Origin: Anisakis pegreffii
Taxonomy: Eukaryota; Nematoda; Chromadorea; Rhabditida; Anisakidae
DNA length: 64,000 bases
Direction: 5' to 3'
Assembly: GCA_035041965.1 (NCBI GenBank)
Contig: JAPYMA010002963.1
Location: 62,001-126,000, forward strand
Part shown: one piece after another, positions 53,398 through 62,879 of the stretch
How the letters are laid out: every line of letters begins with the position of its first letter
How positions within the stretch are numbered: position 1 is the first letter of the stretch
Program-made: the position numbers and the translations under genes
The notes under the pieces: generated by a model
What the model saw: only the letters and a program-made list of their open reading frames with translations
Databases searched by the model: none
What the model was told of the DNA's origin: nothing

Positions 53398-56300
53398 TTA
53401 AAAACCTGCTTGGTTTGTCTGAACATTTTTCCTGCTGAATATGCTACTCAGCTTGTTCTCCAGAAAAAAGATTCGTCGAAAAAGAAGTGTCCAGCAAAGA
53501 TAATAGAAATAAACACATTTTCTATATCACTGCTGACATACATTGGCGTAAAGAAGTTCAAACAGGAAATTTGAAGTTATCCGTGACGGAAACTACTGCA
53601 TGAATGGGTGACGGTTTTTTATTGAGGCAATGAGATATCTAATTGTAAGAATACTGCAATGAAAAAATGCAAATGAAATCATTCAAATTTTGAGATAAGT
53701 GATTATGTAGATCAATTGTGCGTTTGCAACACTCGTTCGAGGGATGAGTGTTGATTAAGAAATTATTGAAAACTCATATTGACATCTCAAAAGAATGTGA
53801 ATAATATATGCATTGAACTGAACGATAGACAGAATGGCACTGACAAGTGGACGCGTTTTCATTTCAATGATTGCGAAATGAAATACACTGAAAAGTTCCA
53901 AAAAAGAATTTGTTTAGTTGAATTGGTTTCAGAAAAAAAGAAGCGAAGAGAACAATTTCATCTCGATCGATTCGAACTGCTTAGAATGTAATGAACTTAT
54001 TTCAAACGTTCGTTGCACTGAAAAACAAAGCGACGTCTTGAATTGAGTTAATGAAATGAAAACATTCAGTTGTTATTGCAGATGAATGCGACTTATTGCA
54101 CTGATGCATTCGAGAATCAAATTTATTCCATTCGAGTCAATCACAAAAATCGACCCAAATGAAGAGAGTAAATCTTCGAAAAACCAACCGGTTGCTGAGC
54201 CTTCAGATTTGCCATGTCGCCGTCTTGTGGGCTGACCGCAATTGCCGGATTTGGCGGCTGAAAATACACATCTTTAAAATGTCAAAGTACTGCAACAAAC
54301 ATGAGACACACAACGCTTCCATGACCCAACTCGCGAAACTGCCAAACCAAATGATCACTCATTCCCTCCTGATCGAACTGTTGTAGTTGACTGGTAGATT
54401 CGAACTTACAGTGAATCAATCAGACAGCCTTTTCAACATTAATTAAGCAACCAAAACCACACTCAAACAGTCGTGAATTCTTCCAAAGAATTCCATGCGA
54501 CCAAACAACCGGGACGATTTGCTGCTAAGTGGTTTTTCATTTCGAATAATATTGACTCGGATGCAAGCACGGCTCAACCAGAAACGTTACTTATTGCTAC
54601 ACTGATAGAAATGACAATACACCACCACAGACAATAACACCCTCAATGACAAAAATCGATGAACCTTCAGTAGATTTTATGGATAAAAATTGACATGCAC
54701 TTTCAAACAACTGAATTCGTGGTGGATTTCTTTGTGGGTAATGATGAATGCAGCATTCATTGCGAAACAGCTGCTCAATAATTGCGGGCAGGGCTAATCG
54801 AAAACAGAGATGAGAGAAGGGCGTGCCTTCATCCACCAAATAAAAAACAACATTCTCGAAACTGCGGGGTCGTCACACGTCATAACCATTCGTCTAATGA
54901 AACGGAGCTGCGATAGGGATACGTCAAGGCGAAAGACGATGAAAATAATTTTTGCATTACGAATAAATTACTGAAAATAAAAATGGGCCTATCACCCGCC
55001 CTCGTTCAAATCAACCGCAAAAATTGACGAAAATTTTTGGAAACTTTACGAGTATCGCTGAATGGAAACTGCTTCCGTGGTTTTGTCCCTAAAATCGTTG
55101 CTCTTTTGCACATCGTTGAGTAACAGAATACTGCTAAACCATACTCAAGCGGAGCATTATATTTGAGAGAAACTTTTACAACATAATGCCTGATCCTTAT
55201 GCTTAACCTTAAGCTCGGAGGCGTCATTCAGAGTAAATCATCTCTACATTCACTTTCCGTGGGTGTATTGTATTGTAAGTGTGATCGTATTATATTTATA
55301 CGTACGCACTTATGCAATTTTCTCACTTCCTACGCCGCCGAAACCAACCACTAAACTCCGCTGCTTGAAATAATGTGAAATGAACAACAAATTATCTGAA
55401 ACAACAGTAACAACTGAATAATTGCTGTTTATTGATTAGGTGCGGAATCATATTACCGGCTTTTGTGTGAACAACGTAGGGAGAACGTCTCACCTAAAGC
55501 CAAATGAAACTAAGAACTATAAGTCTATCGGATGGAGCTTATCGAATTGAACGGAACGGCAATCGCCCTAAAGCTTATTTGAGCAACAGTGAACATCCTC
55601 CTGGCAGAAACTTATCACCCGTCCAATATACAGTCACCCACAATGTCCCTCAACACACTGAAAATCTAAGTGAAGATTTTGAAAAGGAAATTCTACTACT
55701 TGCTTCCCGACCACATAATGATGGTGATATTTACGAAACCAACAAACGGAAAGTTTAACTTTGCAGAGCTTTCAAAGTGTAATAAGTCGCCACTAGAACA
55801 ATTGGTTCGTATAGTACCATTCCTATTTAATGTCAGTTGAGAATAAACTTCAACAATACAACACAATGCCCATATTCATCTCAAAAAAACTGTCGATAAT
55901 GTAAATAATTTCGTCGACTTGCTAACCGATGGCACAATACTTTCTGCTGGACTCAACACACCTACTAACTCTGCAATGCAATTGGCACAAAATGTTACAC
56001 TTCGCCTCCTAATTCATGAAAGAAAAAATTTCGTAATATACCAAACGATAGAAAAAAATTCAATCAAATCAGAAAAGTGCACAGTGACGCATCAGCTAAA
56101 CATAATGAAATATGTAAAAACAACTCCAATCGAATGCACTTTTCAAATGAAGTTACTGCCGTAAAAACAAACGTACCGCAAAGCAGTATAATATATGCAT
56201 GTATGTGGCTTTCACTGATACGGTTTTGCACACGACACTATGAACAATTCGCTTACATTTTACTCCTCTTAGAACAGCTAAGGCACATTCTTACAATAAT

Positions 56301-57784
56301 AAGCACAGTAAACGAATCAGCTGAATTATTCACTCGAAATTTTCGTTTATACTTACTTTCCGTTTGGTGTGTGCAAACGAAACTTTCGAATTAACAGCTC
56401 CCATTTCAATAAAGAAGAATTTCTCGTTTTACGTACCAAAACTGCCATTACACACATTTATATCCAAATCTCAAGTGTACACATGGAAACAAAAACTGGC
56501 CACAAACAAGATATCTCAAAATATACAGCAAAAACCACGACTTATGATCCACGACTCGAATTCAGCTTCTTTATCAACAGAATGCAGATGGTAACATAAT
56601 TCCAACTCACTAATTACCAGACAATACTGCAGTTGAAATTATTCACAGTGGAGGAATGAAGGTCAACTGAGAAGCTGTTCAGTACACTTCGATATGGAGT
56701 GAACACACACAAGACATCGACGTGACTTTACAGCGAAGTTTAACCTTTGCAAAATAAAAACGTAACAGCAGCATTGACTTTGAGTCGAACATTAAAAAGT
56801 TCAGTGTGAACGAGAGAGCGAGAAGTAAACGAGGTGAGACACGGGCAAGGTACGTGCAAATGGTGTGAGTGATTCAATTGCACACTCGCTTGGTGTAGCG
56901 CTGTCAACCGAACAACGATGGAAAAAGAAACGATGTTCAAACACTGCAATACGTGTAAATTTGATTAAAAATTGATAGCTTTTTCGAGTATTTCCGCTGT
57001 ATAATACGATTTCGAAAACTGACGTGATTGCAAGTGATTTAGAAACTCATTTCGAATGCTTCCGAAAAAAACAAACAAAACGAGAATCAAAACCTGAAGA
57101 AAACATTTGCTGGAAGATAATGGCAAACAATGTTGAGTGTGACAAATGGATGAACGAAAAAAAAGTGGATAAATATTTATAGATACACACAAATATTTTA
57201 TATAAGTGGCTGACTGAAAACGAATGACAATTATTGTTTTAGTTGATGAAATTTTACGAAATATCATTGAAAATGAAGCAACTGACTCGATTGTCATTGA
57301 TGAGTTGTTATACGACAATTGTCAGTGTGCATCAATTGTCAAAATTGTCATCATTATTCCGATGAAGTTATACGACGAAATTAAATGTTGTCTAATGCAA
57401 TAATCTACGAACAAATATATACTGCATACAATCACCAATTTGCTAGTAGTTTTTAAAGTGTACATTTTCATTACATTCTTCGTGCTGATGCCAGTAGTTT
57501 CTTCAAATTCATTCACCTGTACTTTACGTCCAAAAAGATTCCTAAATTTTATCATACCGACAATTTTCAATTTCATTAGGACAGTGCATAGGCAAACGTC
57601 AAGGACAGTATAAATTAAGTGGTAAATCAACAGCACTGATAAAGTAAATATGAAAACGCCAAACCGCAAATGCGAACAAATCAATAGTTATTCAACTGAA
57701 TCCATCTTAATTACACACTTACAAACTATCTTCTATCAAATCACAAAATTCGCCCTCCTCGTTTACCACTAAATTAACCCCAAA
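32547..57784 (-). CDS. large multi-exon gene, family not recognised
   Basis: Reconstructed from splice sites. The 16 exons from 48332 down to 32547 sum to 858 codons including the TGA, with every boundary in phase and each exon length matching its codon count. Seven upstream exons (57784 to 49733) extend the frame to 1055 codons and are less certain. I do not recognise the family. The N-terminal part has Cys/His clusters (NECCIHH, GNCGQPTRRRHGK) and a basic run AKKRKEKRKQK; next is an ordered stretch (FHRFYSCYKNGVLPVISLL, ELFAVFMDKFKILKGTPALE); then about 500 residues rich in Ser, Asn, Asp and Glu, probably disordered. The C-terminal exons look compact (GISFFYDPNEPTANFDQRTP, LENGKTITLPAMGTNDLSKV) and end in a Lys-rich tail. 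No signal peptide was seen, but the start is missing. A nuclear or cytosolic scaffold is plausible but is only a guess. Confidence 0.82.
32843..33038 (-). CDS. unrecognised gene, best conserved-looking exon
   Basis: Acceptor TACTTTTCAG, donor GTCCAG|GTATAT; 65 whole codons. VVLNLENGKTITLPAMGTND and DRKHVMLVEQLARHWKNFEQ look like a folded segment, and this exon is the best probe for homologues. Confidence 0.9.
33197..33306 (-). CDS. unrecognised gene, short Ser/Asp-rich exon
   Basis: Acceptor TTTTATTTTCAG, donor TCTGAA|GTTTGT, 36 whole codons. It encodes STSTPIAKCSQESAIFISDD and a polar tail, phase 1 in and 0 out. Confidence 0.85.
33471..33671 (-). CDS. unrecognised gene, start of compact C-terminal module
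   Basis: The acceptor ATCATTTCAAG is unusual but the only one giving the right phase; the donor is GAAGATT|GTTAGT. It reads SDVVITQIPDNDEGIRLQGI and then SFFYDPNEPTANFDQRTP, which looks folded and likely to be conserved. Confidence 0.85.
33987..34259 (-). CDS. unrecognised gene, exon with SWADIAK motif
   Basis: Acceptor CTTGAATTCAG, donor TTCTCC|GTAAAT; exactly 90 whole codons plus split ends. It starts AIPSRSWADIAKSSR, a short linear-motif-like peptide, then Ser/Thr-rich sequence ending NGLFALAYVL. Confidence 0.88.
34669..34861 (-). CDS. unrecognised gene, Ser/Asn-rich exon
   Basis: Acceptor TATCGTTCAG, donor CACG|GTTCGT, phase 0 in and 1 out. It encodes TSAHVPSQSLRGTLHTSVSG and DPSDENANPPLPSARRAPN. 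It follows a 3.3-kb intron. Confidence 0.85.
36610..36632. repeat. (CAG)n/(CTG)n run
   Basis: Seven CAG-type units in the 3.3-kb intron of the minus-strand gene. The apparent poly-Ala, poly-Cys and poly-Leu frames on the minus strand come from this repeat. Confidence 0.95.
38157..38348 (-). CDS. unrecognised gene, Ser-rich exon
   Basis: Acceptor CCATTGTAG, donor AGCCAT|GTGAGT, 64 codons, phase 0 both sides. It contains VERVPASSSLHTSRAASPDR, rich in possible proline-directed and basic-directed phosphorylation sites. Confidence 0.85.
38457..38549 (-). CDS. unrecognised gene, short exon
   Basis: Acceptor AAATTTTCAG, donor CATAAG|GTCTGT, 31 codons, phase 0 both sides: QKYSGPPTRRQLNSLADYIE and DNTVIKAQSHK. 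The other two frames stop within the exon. Confidence 0.85.
38820..38976 (-). CDS. unrecognised gene, Gly/Arg-rich exon
   Basis: Acceptor TACAATTTCAG. The donor GTTGTC|GTATGT was chosen over an earlier GT because it restores phase 0. It encodes IVDKGGNSRGGGALKDGGMG then LRQRRNSAQLTIETG and HHSPSPNERVV. Confidence 0.88.
39181..39380 (-). CDS. unrecognised gene, acidic-to-basic exon
   Basis: Acceptor TTGTTTTCAG, donor ACGGG|GTGAGC; 66 codons, phase 0 in and 2 out. It reads YHTDELSGTSGSRDLMSDGG, then EEAEFIPVTAKSRKKTAPP, changing from acidic to basic. Confidence 0.9.
39620..39823 (-). CDS. unrecognised gene, acidic exon
   Basis: Acceptor CAAATTGCAG, donor GACGTG|GTCAGT. Sixty-eight codons begin NAANNDNDSNTGNN and contain the acidic stretch RTDEEVGDVDDEEQYMSADE. 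Strong coding character against an AT-rich intron background. Confidence 0.88.
40472..40657 (-). CDS. unrecognised gene, Ser/Thr/Asn-rich exon
   Basis: Acceptor TTGTTTAACAG, donor AATACA|GTCAGT; phase 0 both sides. It encodes VMYSPKRSAENGNVEVSNAK and a Ser run ending in LADNVVPAKRNT. Probably disordered. Confidence 0.85.
40758..40862 (-). CDS. unrecognised gene, Lys/Ser-rich exon
   Basis: Thirty-five codons including VSKTVKDTSSKRKSDKDKRH. The donor is GATAAG|GTATTT. The acceptor ATTTTGAAG is weak but is the only AG that avoids upstream stops in this frame. Confidence 0.75.
41499..41647 (-). CDS. unrecognised gene, charged Lys/Glu exon
   Basis: Acceptor GTTTTCCAG, donor TTAAAG|GTTTCG. It encodes YIGNLSPDEIVRRIEGDEKG followed by a Lys/Ser/Asn-rich run. 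Phase 1 in and 0 out match both neighbours. Confidence 0.85.
44355..44494. repeat. 49-base tandem repeat, three copies
   Basis: Copies start at 44355, 44404 and 44453, and the third is truncated after about 42 bases. The unit begins CTGTCAATATTTTACTGCTG and ends in ACGGGTAATA. Copies differ at one or two positions, so the expansion is recent. It lies in the intron between exons 45064 and 41647. Confidence 0.97.
44701..44763. repeat. 63-base direct repeat, copy 1
   Basis: Begins TTCATACGAAAGAAAACTGA and ends ACGAGATTAAGT. A copy with a single visible mismatch lies at 46111-46173, on the other side of exon 45064-45174. Confidence 0.95.
45030..45054. repeat. (CA)n microsatellite
   Basis: Twelve CA units directly downstream (minus-strand sense) of the donor at 45063; transcribed as a GU-repeat in the intron. 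Confidence 0.97.
45064..45174 (-). CDS. unrecognised gene, ordered helical exon
   Basis: Acceptor CTTGCCTCTAG, donor AAATG|GTATGT, phase 1 on both sides. It encodes ATHHRNISELFAVFMDKFKI and LKGTPALELVDQNVLN, a clearly folded-looking segment. Near-identical 63-base repeats lie on both sides of this exon. Confidence 0.85.
46111..46173. repeat. 63-base direct repeat, copy 2
   Basis: Begins TTCATACGGAAGAAAACTGA and ends ACGAGATTAAGT, followed by a T run. Same orientation as copy 1, about 1.4 kb away. Confidence 0.95.
48225..48332 (-). CDS. unrecognised gene, first exon of the firm 16-exon chain
   Basis: It encodes IDQEHETFHRFYSCYKNGVL and PVISLLSGDIMNARL. The donor TTTAG|GTTTGT leaves phase 1. 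The acceptor GTCGTAAG fits both the preceding Lys-rich exon and the cassette exon; the alternative GATCAG acceptor would be phase 0. Confidence 0.75.
49733..49795 (-). CDS. possible cassette exon (21 codons, hydrophobic)
   Basis: Acceptor GATGTTTGCAG and donor TTTGA|GTAAGT are good. The length is 63 bases with phase 1 on both sides, so the gene stays in frame with or without it. The fitting frame reads ELLVAVILLLPSCLHTWTYL, unusually hydrophobic for this protein. One other frame (RGRHPPIAILPAYMDIF) looks more protein-like but opens with a TGA. Confidence 0.4.
   Translation of the reverse strand: MNCSWPSSSYCHPACIHGHI
53146..53230 (-). CDS. unrecognised gene, Lys-rich basic exon
   Basis: Acceptor ACTAATTTAAG, strong donor GATG|GTAAGT. 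It encodes DKCALAKKRKEKRKQKEQEN and VYVVKSSD. The KKRKEKRKQK run resembles a nuclear localisation signal or a charged helix. An (AT)n tract lies 100 bases upstream in the intron. Confidence 0.7.
53328..53394. repeat. (AT)n microsatellite
   Basis: About 65 bases of uninterrupted AT dinucleotide. It is self-complementary and sits in the intron about 100 bases upstream (in minus-strand sense) of the Lys-rich exon. Confidence 0.98.
54145..54257 (-). CDS. unrecognised gene, basic/Gly-Ser exon
   Basis: Acceptor GTATTTTCAG. The frame set by the preceding exon reads AKSGNCGQPTRRRHGKSEGS and then ATGWFFEDLLSSFGSIF before donor ATTTTT|GTGATT. Another frame (PPNPAIAVSPQDG) is also open for a while, but does not fit the preceding phase. 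Confidence 0.55.
54665..54793 (-). CDS. unrecognised gene, Cys/His-bearing exon
   Basis: A T-rich tract ends at TTTTCGATTAG; the donor is ACTGAAG|GTTCAT. The 42 codons read LPAIIEQLFRNECCIHHYPQ and then RNPPRIQLFESACQFLSI, with a CC..HH cluster that might bind metal. An upstream acceptor (GGATGAAG) would add about 12 codons in the same frame. Confidence 0.6.
57024..57093 (-). CDS. unrecognised gene, candidate exon 3 of chain
   Basis: Acceptor TTTTCTTCAG, donor AATCAC|GTCAGT; phase 0 in, 1 out. It encodes a hydrophobic start followed by FGSIRNEFLNHLQS. The hydrophobic part may really be a polypyrimidine tract belonging to a later acceptor, so the 5' edge is doubtful. Confidence 0.4.
57475..57541 (-). 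CDS. unrecognised gene, candidate exon 2 of chain
   Basis: Acceptor ATAAAATTTAG, donor AAGAAT|GTAATG. It encodes NLFGRKVQVNEFEETTGIST then KN, joining smoothly to the preceding IEDSL; phase 2 in, 0 out. The composition is clearly more polar than the T-rich intron around it. Confidence 0.55.
57723..57784 (-). CDS. unrecognised gene, candidate exon 1 of chain
   Basis: Acceptor TTTTTTTCAG and donor AGTTT|GTAAGT are both strong. Only one frame is open: FGVNLVVNEEGEFCDLIEDS, leaving phase 2. The next exon completes the codon as Leu. Confidence 0.6.
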
Positions 57785-58030
57785 CTGAAAAAAAGAAAGC
57801 TAAAATATATTCACACAACACAAAAACAATGCATATAAACTTTAATAAGCGCTTTGATAAAACTTTGATAAGCGCAATAATGCATTAAAAGCAAACCACA
57901 AAATCAATGTCGAGTAAAAAAATAATGTTACCAATTGGTAAGCGCAAAGTAAGTTTGTATAAGCGTTGGTAGCACTAAAAAGGCTTAAATGGCCATCAGA
58001 GCGATGATGGACCGCTCTCTGTATACTCAC

Positions 58031-58138
58031 TCAGCTGTCACAGAATGAGACGGAAGAAAAGATGACAACGACCGGTAACATAAGATACAATATCCACTTT
58101 TAGACGAACACACACATGTCGAAACGCTGAATCGGCCG
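58031..58138 (-). CDS. candidate Cys-rich exon 5' of the unrecognised gene
   Basis: Acceptor GCTCTGCAG and a strong donor GCTGA|GTGAGT bound 35 open codons with STCVCSSKSGYCILCYR, a CxC...CxxC spacing that could bind zinc. It starts and ends in phase 2, so it does not join the 57784 exon (phase 0) directly. A missing exon, another donor or a false call are all possible. Confidence 0.4.
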
Positions 58139-61100
58139 CTGCAGAGCATAAGCACATGAAACAACACTGTTGTGTTCCATTTAATACCATTTTTTGTGAG
58201 CAATGATATTCTCCGGTTTCTGCGAGAACTCTCATTCACAAAAAAAACTTTACGAAGGAGATTGGCCACATATATCGTAATAGCATGGGACATGATGAAC
58301 CAAATGGAAAAATGAAAGCAAAAATGAACGAATCCGAACCGGATCAAATCAAATCAAACGAGTCGAAGTGATCGATTCGAAATTACGAAATCTACTCATT
58401 CAATAAACAATGCACACCACGAAACAAAATGAGTCATTCATTCAGAGCAAATTTCATCATCAAGCAACACACCTGTAATATGCAATCCAAAACTGAAGTG
58501 AAGTCTGCCAAGTGAGAGGTAAGCTCACAACAATAAGTAGAAACCATTAAAAATCAACAATCCAATTATGACTTCCAAACAACTAGAACAGAGCAAGCAT
58601 GTAATATGATATTCGTATACGTGTATGTGCATGTGTATTTTTTCGGTTCGTGTCAATAATAGAACAGCATGTGAACTAAGGAGAATTAGTGATAGAAACG
58701 AGTGAGAAAGAATTGATTATATAGAGTAAATAAACAACTCAAACATCATGTAACAAGCGCTCTTTCGAAATTCTTCTTCATTTTTGTTCTGGCTCGTTGA
58801 ATTGATTCATAAATTGCAGCATATTCATGTACACCAGTCGTTCTTTTGCTCGTTTCGGTCATTCAAGTAATTCACACCTATTGACGACGTTTTAGCAATA
58901 AAAATTTGAATTACGAAATGGAAGGTGAAAAAGATAGATTGAAGACGACTCGTAATGAATAGCGAATGGGAAATGAAATGAAAATGAGAATAAAAATGAA
59001 AATAATTGATTTTGAGAAGAGAAATGATGGCGATAGCAACGCAGAAGGATGGTGCAAGCAAGGATCGACGAACGGATACAACAGCAGATGCATCGACAAT
59101 CGAATGCGCTTTGCTCACAATTGAATACATATTAATGAAAAAAGAATGAAGTTTTCGGTTGACGACCACAATGACCAATAACAACATCCAACTGTGATGA
59201 TGTGACGATGGCAAATATTATTTCATTACTAATGAATTCAGCGAAACGAATCCGTTGTAATAATAATTCCATAACAACAATAGCACTAATAACAGATATA
59301 ATCATTATGTTTGTAACAAAAATTATTATTAATAAAATGATCATAATAACAATAATATCAAAAATAGATAAGAATTACTCTAATAATTACACTTTCTGTT
59401 GAATAAAAACTTCATTTCTATGTATTTTGATAGTAAGACGATCGGTGCGTCAATATTCACATACAAAATGAATTTAATGGAATGTATTTGAATATTTCTG
59501 TAGCGCCAATGATTTCATCAACTTTCACATCACAATTATCACATCCGTGATCATCGTTTATGTATTCAGCAAAATATTTCGGAAGTGATCCGCTACGGTC
59601 ACCTCTGCTTTCGAAAGCGATCACATTCTGGATGCGATTGTCATGTCAACATTCGAGTAATTCACCGATTATGTGCGCACGGCTACATTGGTGTACATCG
59701 CGGGTAATTTACTCGGCTTTTGAGCTGATTTTCGAATTTGTCCAATTCCACAAAATAAACGAAAAGCACTCAAATAAACGTGAACAAATCCGCCGATGCA
59801 CAGCAAACACTTTCATTCGTACGAGCAACAGAAAACATCGACACAGACAATGCGAACGAAGCAAGAAATAAGAAGGATCACTATGCACAGATGATCATTA
59901 AGATGAACAGATTACGGAAATTTTATGCTAATTTTAAGTGAATACAACTTAGCACAAAATTATTGAACAAAGAAATATATATTCCAGATGAAGTGACCAG
60001 GAGACGTACTGCAGAGTATGCGATCGAATAATACCAGTTACGGCCATTAAGATGATTGGTAACGAGAAAAAAACCAAAGATAATCGAATATAAGTTAACT
60101 TCGAAACTTACGAAAAAAAGAAGATAGAGAACGATTTGCTAAGAGAGTATTGCTGACAATTCATTGGATGAAAATGAATGAAGTTGAGTGAATTAAAGCA
60201 GTGAATATCGCTGAACAATAGATATGTAGATAGCAAGATATACAGATTCAGCTATACAAGCCATACTCTGAAGGCTTAACTAAACTCAATCGAAAAATTG
60301 GATGTAAAAGTGAAAAGAATTTGATAACAACATACAAAAAAAACGTGGTTGTTTATCACTCAGCACATCAAAATAGAAATGAGTGAAAGAGATAAGAAGT
60401 TATGGAACGAATGGTTTGCTAAGAGAATATTGCTTTTTTTGGAACGAATGTTAAAGACTTTTCTCTTTTTATGACTTTGAACTGATTCTGAATCGAATGT
60501 GAATCACCAAAAACAGATCAAACTGAACACAAGCAGAGATAATCAAATAAACAAACAGTCCAGACTGACGATGAACGATGATTGTTTGAAAGCAATTACA
60601 AAATAATGATCGGACGATGAGAGCGACCAATTCATCATGACATACAGCAGCACCATCAGCCGTCATAGCTATCAGGCACTAAACCACACGACCAGAGCAT
60701 ATCAATCAGTTAAACCATCGTCTACATTCATTTAATCACCCTACGCCCCACCTCATTTCACAGCATATCAATCTGCACTACCAGCAAAAACACAACATCA
60801 CTGATACCAACTGAAAAATGAGCGAATGCGTCATCATGCAAGTTACGAAACGGCTGCAACAATTTCACACCAAACCTTGTCGCATCACAATAGAAGTGTT
60901 CGAGAATTACGAAATGAATATTCCGTGAACAAAGTGTGGATAAGGAAAAGCTGTGATAACTATTATATTGCATAAGTAAACTGTGCTATCGATCATAAAT
61001 AGATATTCGCACATATGTGCTGATGATGTGCATATCTCATATAGTGCGGATGATGATCAATGAATGTAAAATATGGGCCATTACAGTGAGTGCACGAATA

Positions 61101-62870
61101 TTAAGAAATTGGAACGTCACTCGGTTGTCTCATCTGGTCTCGTCCGAGACTGCGTTCGTTTAGTGGAATCAAAATTATGGGATATGGACAGCAGATGGAT
61201 AAAATGAGAATAGAGAGTGATCTTGAAGTGGATTGTTAAAATTTATGTGCATTTAAGAAAGCATCAGTCCAAAAAAAAAACATCTGAGCGAATTTTCGAA
61301 GAAAGCAACAAAATAAAGTCATCCACAATGTTTCAGGCCTCTTATGATGTCTTCTTTCGATAGAACACTGAAAATAAAATGGTGATGACGAGATCAATTC
61401 ATATGGAGAATTTGGGCTTACTGAGTGTATCATTTGCGACGATTGGTTCCAACAACTGACAAGCGTGCATTCAAAAATGGAATAAAAACCACTGAATATT
61501 GCTCTTAATACGCTGATCTTACTTACACACATGCAATATGTCTCAATCCTAATAAACCGATAAATTTACTCATTTCATTGTGCCTTGAATCTAATACCAT
61601 CTCCGAATGAAAACTGCTCATGGCCATTTTGTGTATTCTTTTTGGGCAATACTGAAATGAATTTCCATTTCATTCATACAAGAACAGTTGAAAAATTTCT
61701 ACATTAGAAGAAAAATTCAATAACAGTCACTGCACTTTCCTGAACGGAAACAACTTTTTCGAAAATTTGTGAACATTCAATCGAGATTTTTCATCTGATT
61801 GTGAGTGGAAAAAGTAATTTGCTGCTTTGCTAACTAACAGCAGGGAACCGTCTTCCTTTGAACCCAATCTTAAGGCTTCAAATTCAAGAACTCACGCAAT
61901 CATAGCTGGAAAAATTACTCAACAAATGCTGTCAACTTTCCTAAAATTATGAATCAAATTATTTTTACTTACTGAATATACAGTAAGTAAATGAGAAATG
62001 CCGGCAAAATGACAAACAAATCTTAATTCAATCGTGATGAGAATGAATGAGGACACGACTTTTCCGAACTCTTCTCTTTCTTTTTGAATGTTTCAAATGA
62101 ACGGGCAAATGATTACACAAAAACACCTTCCACAATCAGCTTCCTACTACAAATTTACCAAACACGAACACGCTGCTTCTTCATGCAACTTCTCTCTCCC
62201 CACCCACACCTCAATCTCCGAATTCTTTGCCTATCAAAAAACAAGCGAACGCAGACATTCTTCATCTAATCAACAAACCATAATGACGCTTATGCTGTTT
62301 GCATTCAATTTCAGTGGAAAATCGATGAACAGACGACGCAATGCTGGCATACTTATTGGTCTGGCAGACTATGTCCATGAAATGAAAAAAAAAACACAAA
62401 TATAAAACGAAAGAATACCAATAATACTAACAAAAAAAGGAAGAAAAACTCAATGACAATCAAAACAACATCAATACTGAATTCATTACGAGACACATTT
62501 TAGTGGCTTCGAACAAAATGAAAACAGGACGTATGGTCTGTCGGGACAACTCCAAAAAACGAAAAGAGGGATGATAATAAAATGTCAAAAATTGTGCAAA
62601 ATTAAAAACTGAGCTAGTCAATGAGAAATTTTCCGAAAATGAAGAGAAAGAGTAGCGATAAAAGCAATGAATTTTATAACGAAAGTGCACATTCGATTAT
62701 GAAGTCAACCGTTATGAAGTCAATATGAAGTCTGATGCTGCATAAATGTTCATGTTTGCAGCACTGAATTTCCATACAACCCCTTCACAAATAGAATTGA
62801 ATCAATTCATCATCATCCCATCATAACCTTAAAGAATAAGAAAAATTTTTTGTTTCGATCTTGAATCGAT
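58139..62870. other. A-rich region upstream of recognised exons, nothing firm
   Basis: The + strand remains A-rich, as in the introns of the minus-strand gene, so its 5' exons or first introns may lie here. I found no exon with two good splice sites and a single coherent frame. AAT-rich low-complexity sequence occurs near 59.25-59.4 kb. Confidence 0.4.
61964..61991. repeat. 11-base inverted repeat with 6-base loop
   Basis: TTTACTTACTG, loop AATATA, then CAGTAAGTAAA. Each arm contains the splice-donor-like word CAGTAAGT on one of the strands, so it reads as a donor in both directions. Confidence 0.85.
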
Positions 62871-62879
62871 TCAGAATTG

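Noticed and set aside
53242..53574. 110-codon + strand ORF with alternating Tyr-Ile
   Set aside because: The repeat peptide is simply the (AT)n microsatellite read in frame.
54597..54839. 80-codon minus-strand ORF read straight through
   Set aside because: Only the part ending at 54665 fits a donor and the next exon's phase; the remainder to the stop is intron.
55006..55227. 73-codon minus-strand ORF with an acceptor-like site
   Set aside because: Its phase fits neither the preceding nor the following exon of the minus-strand gene.
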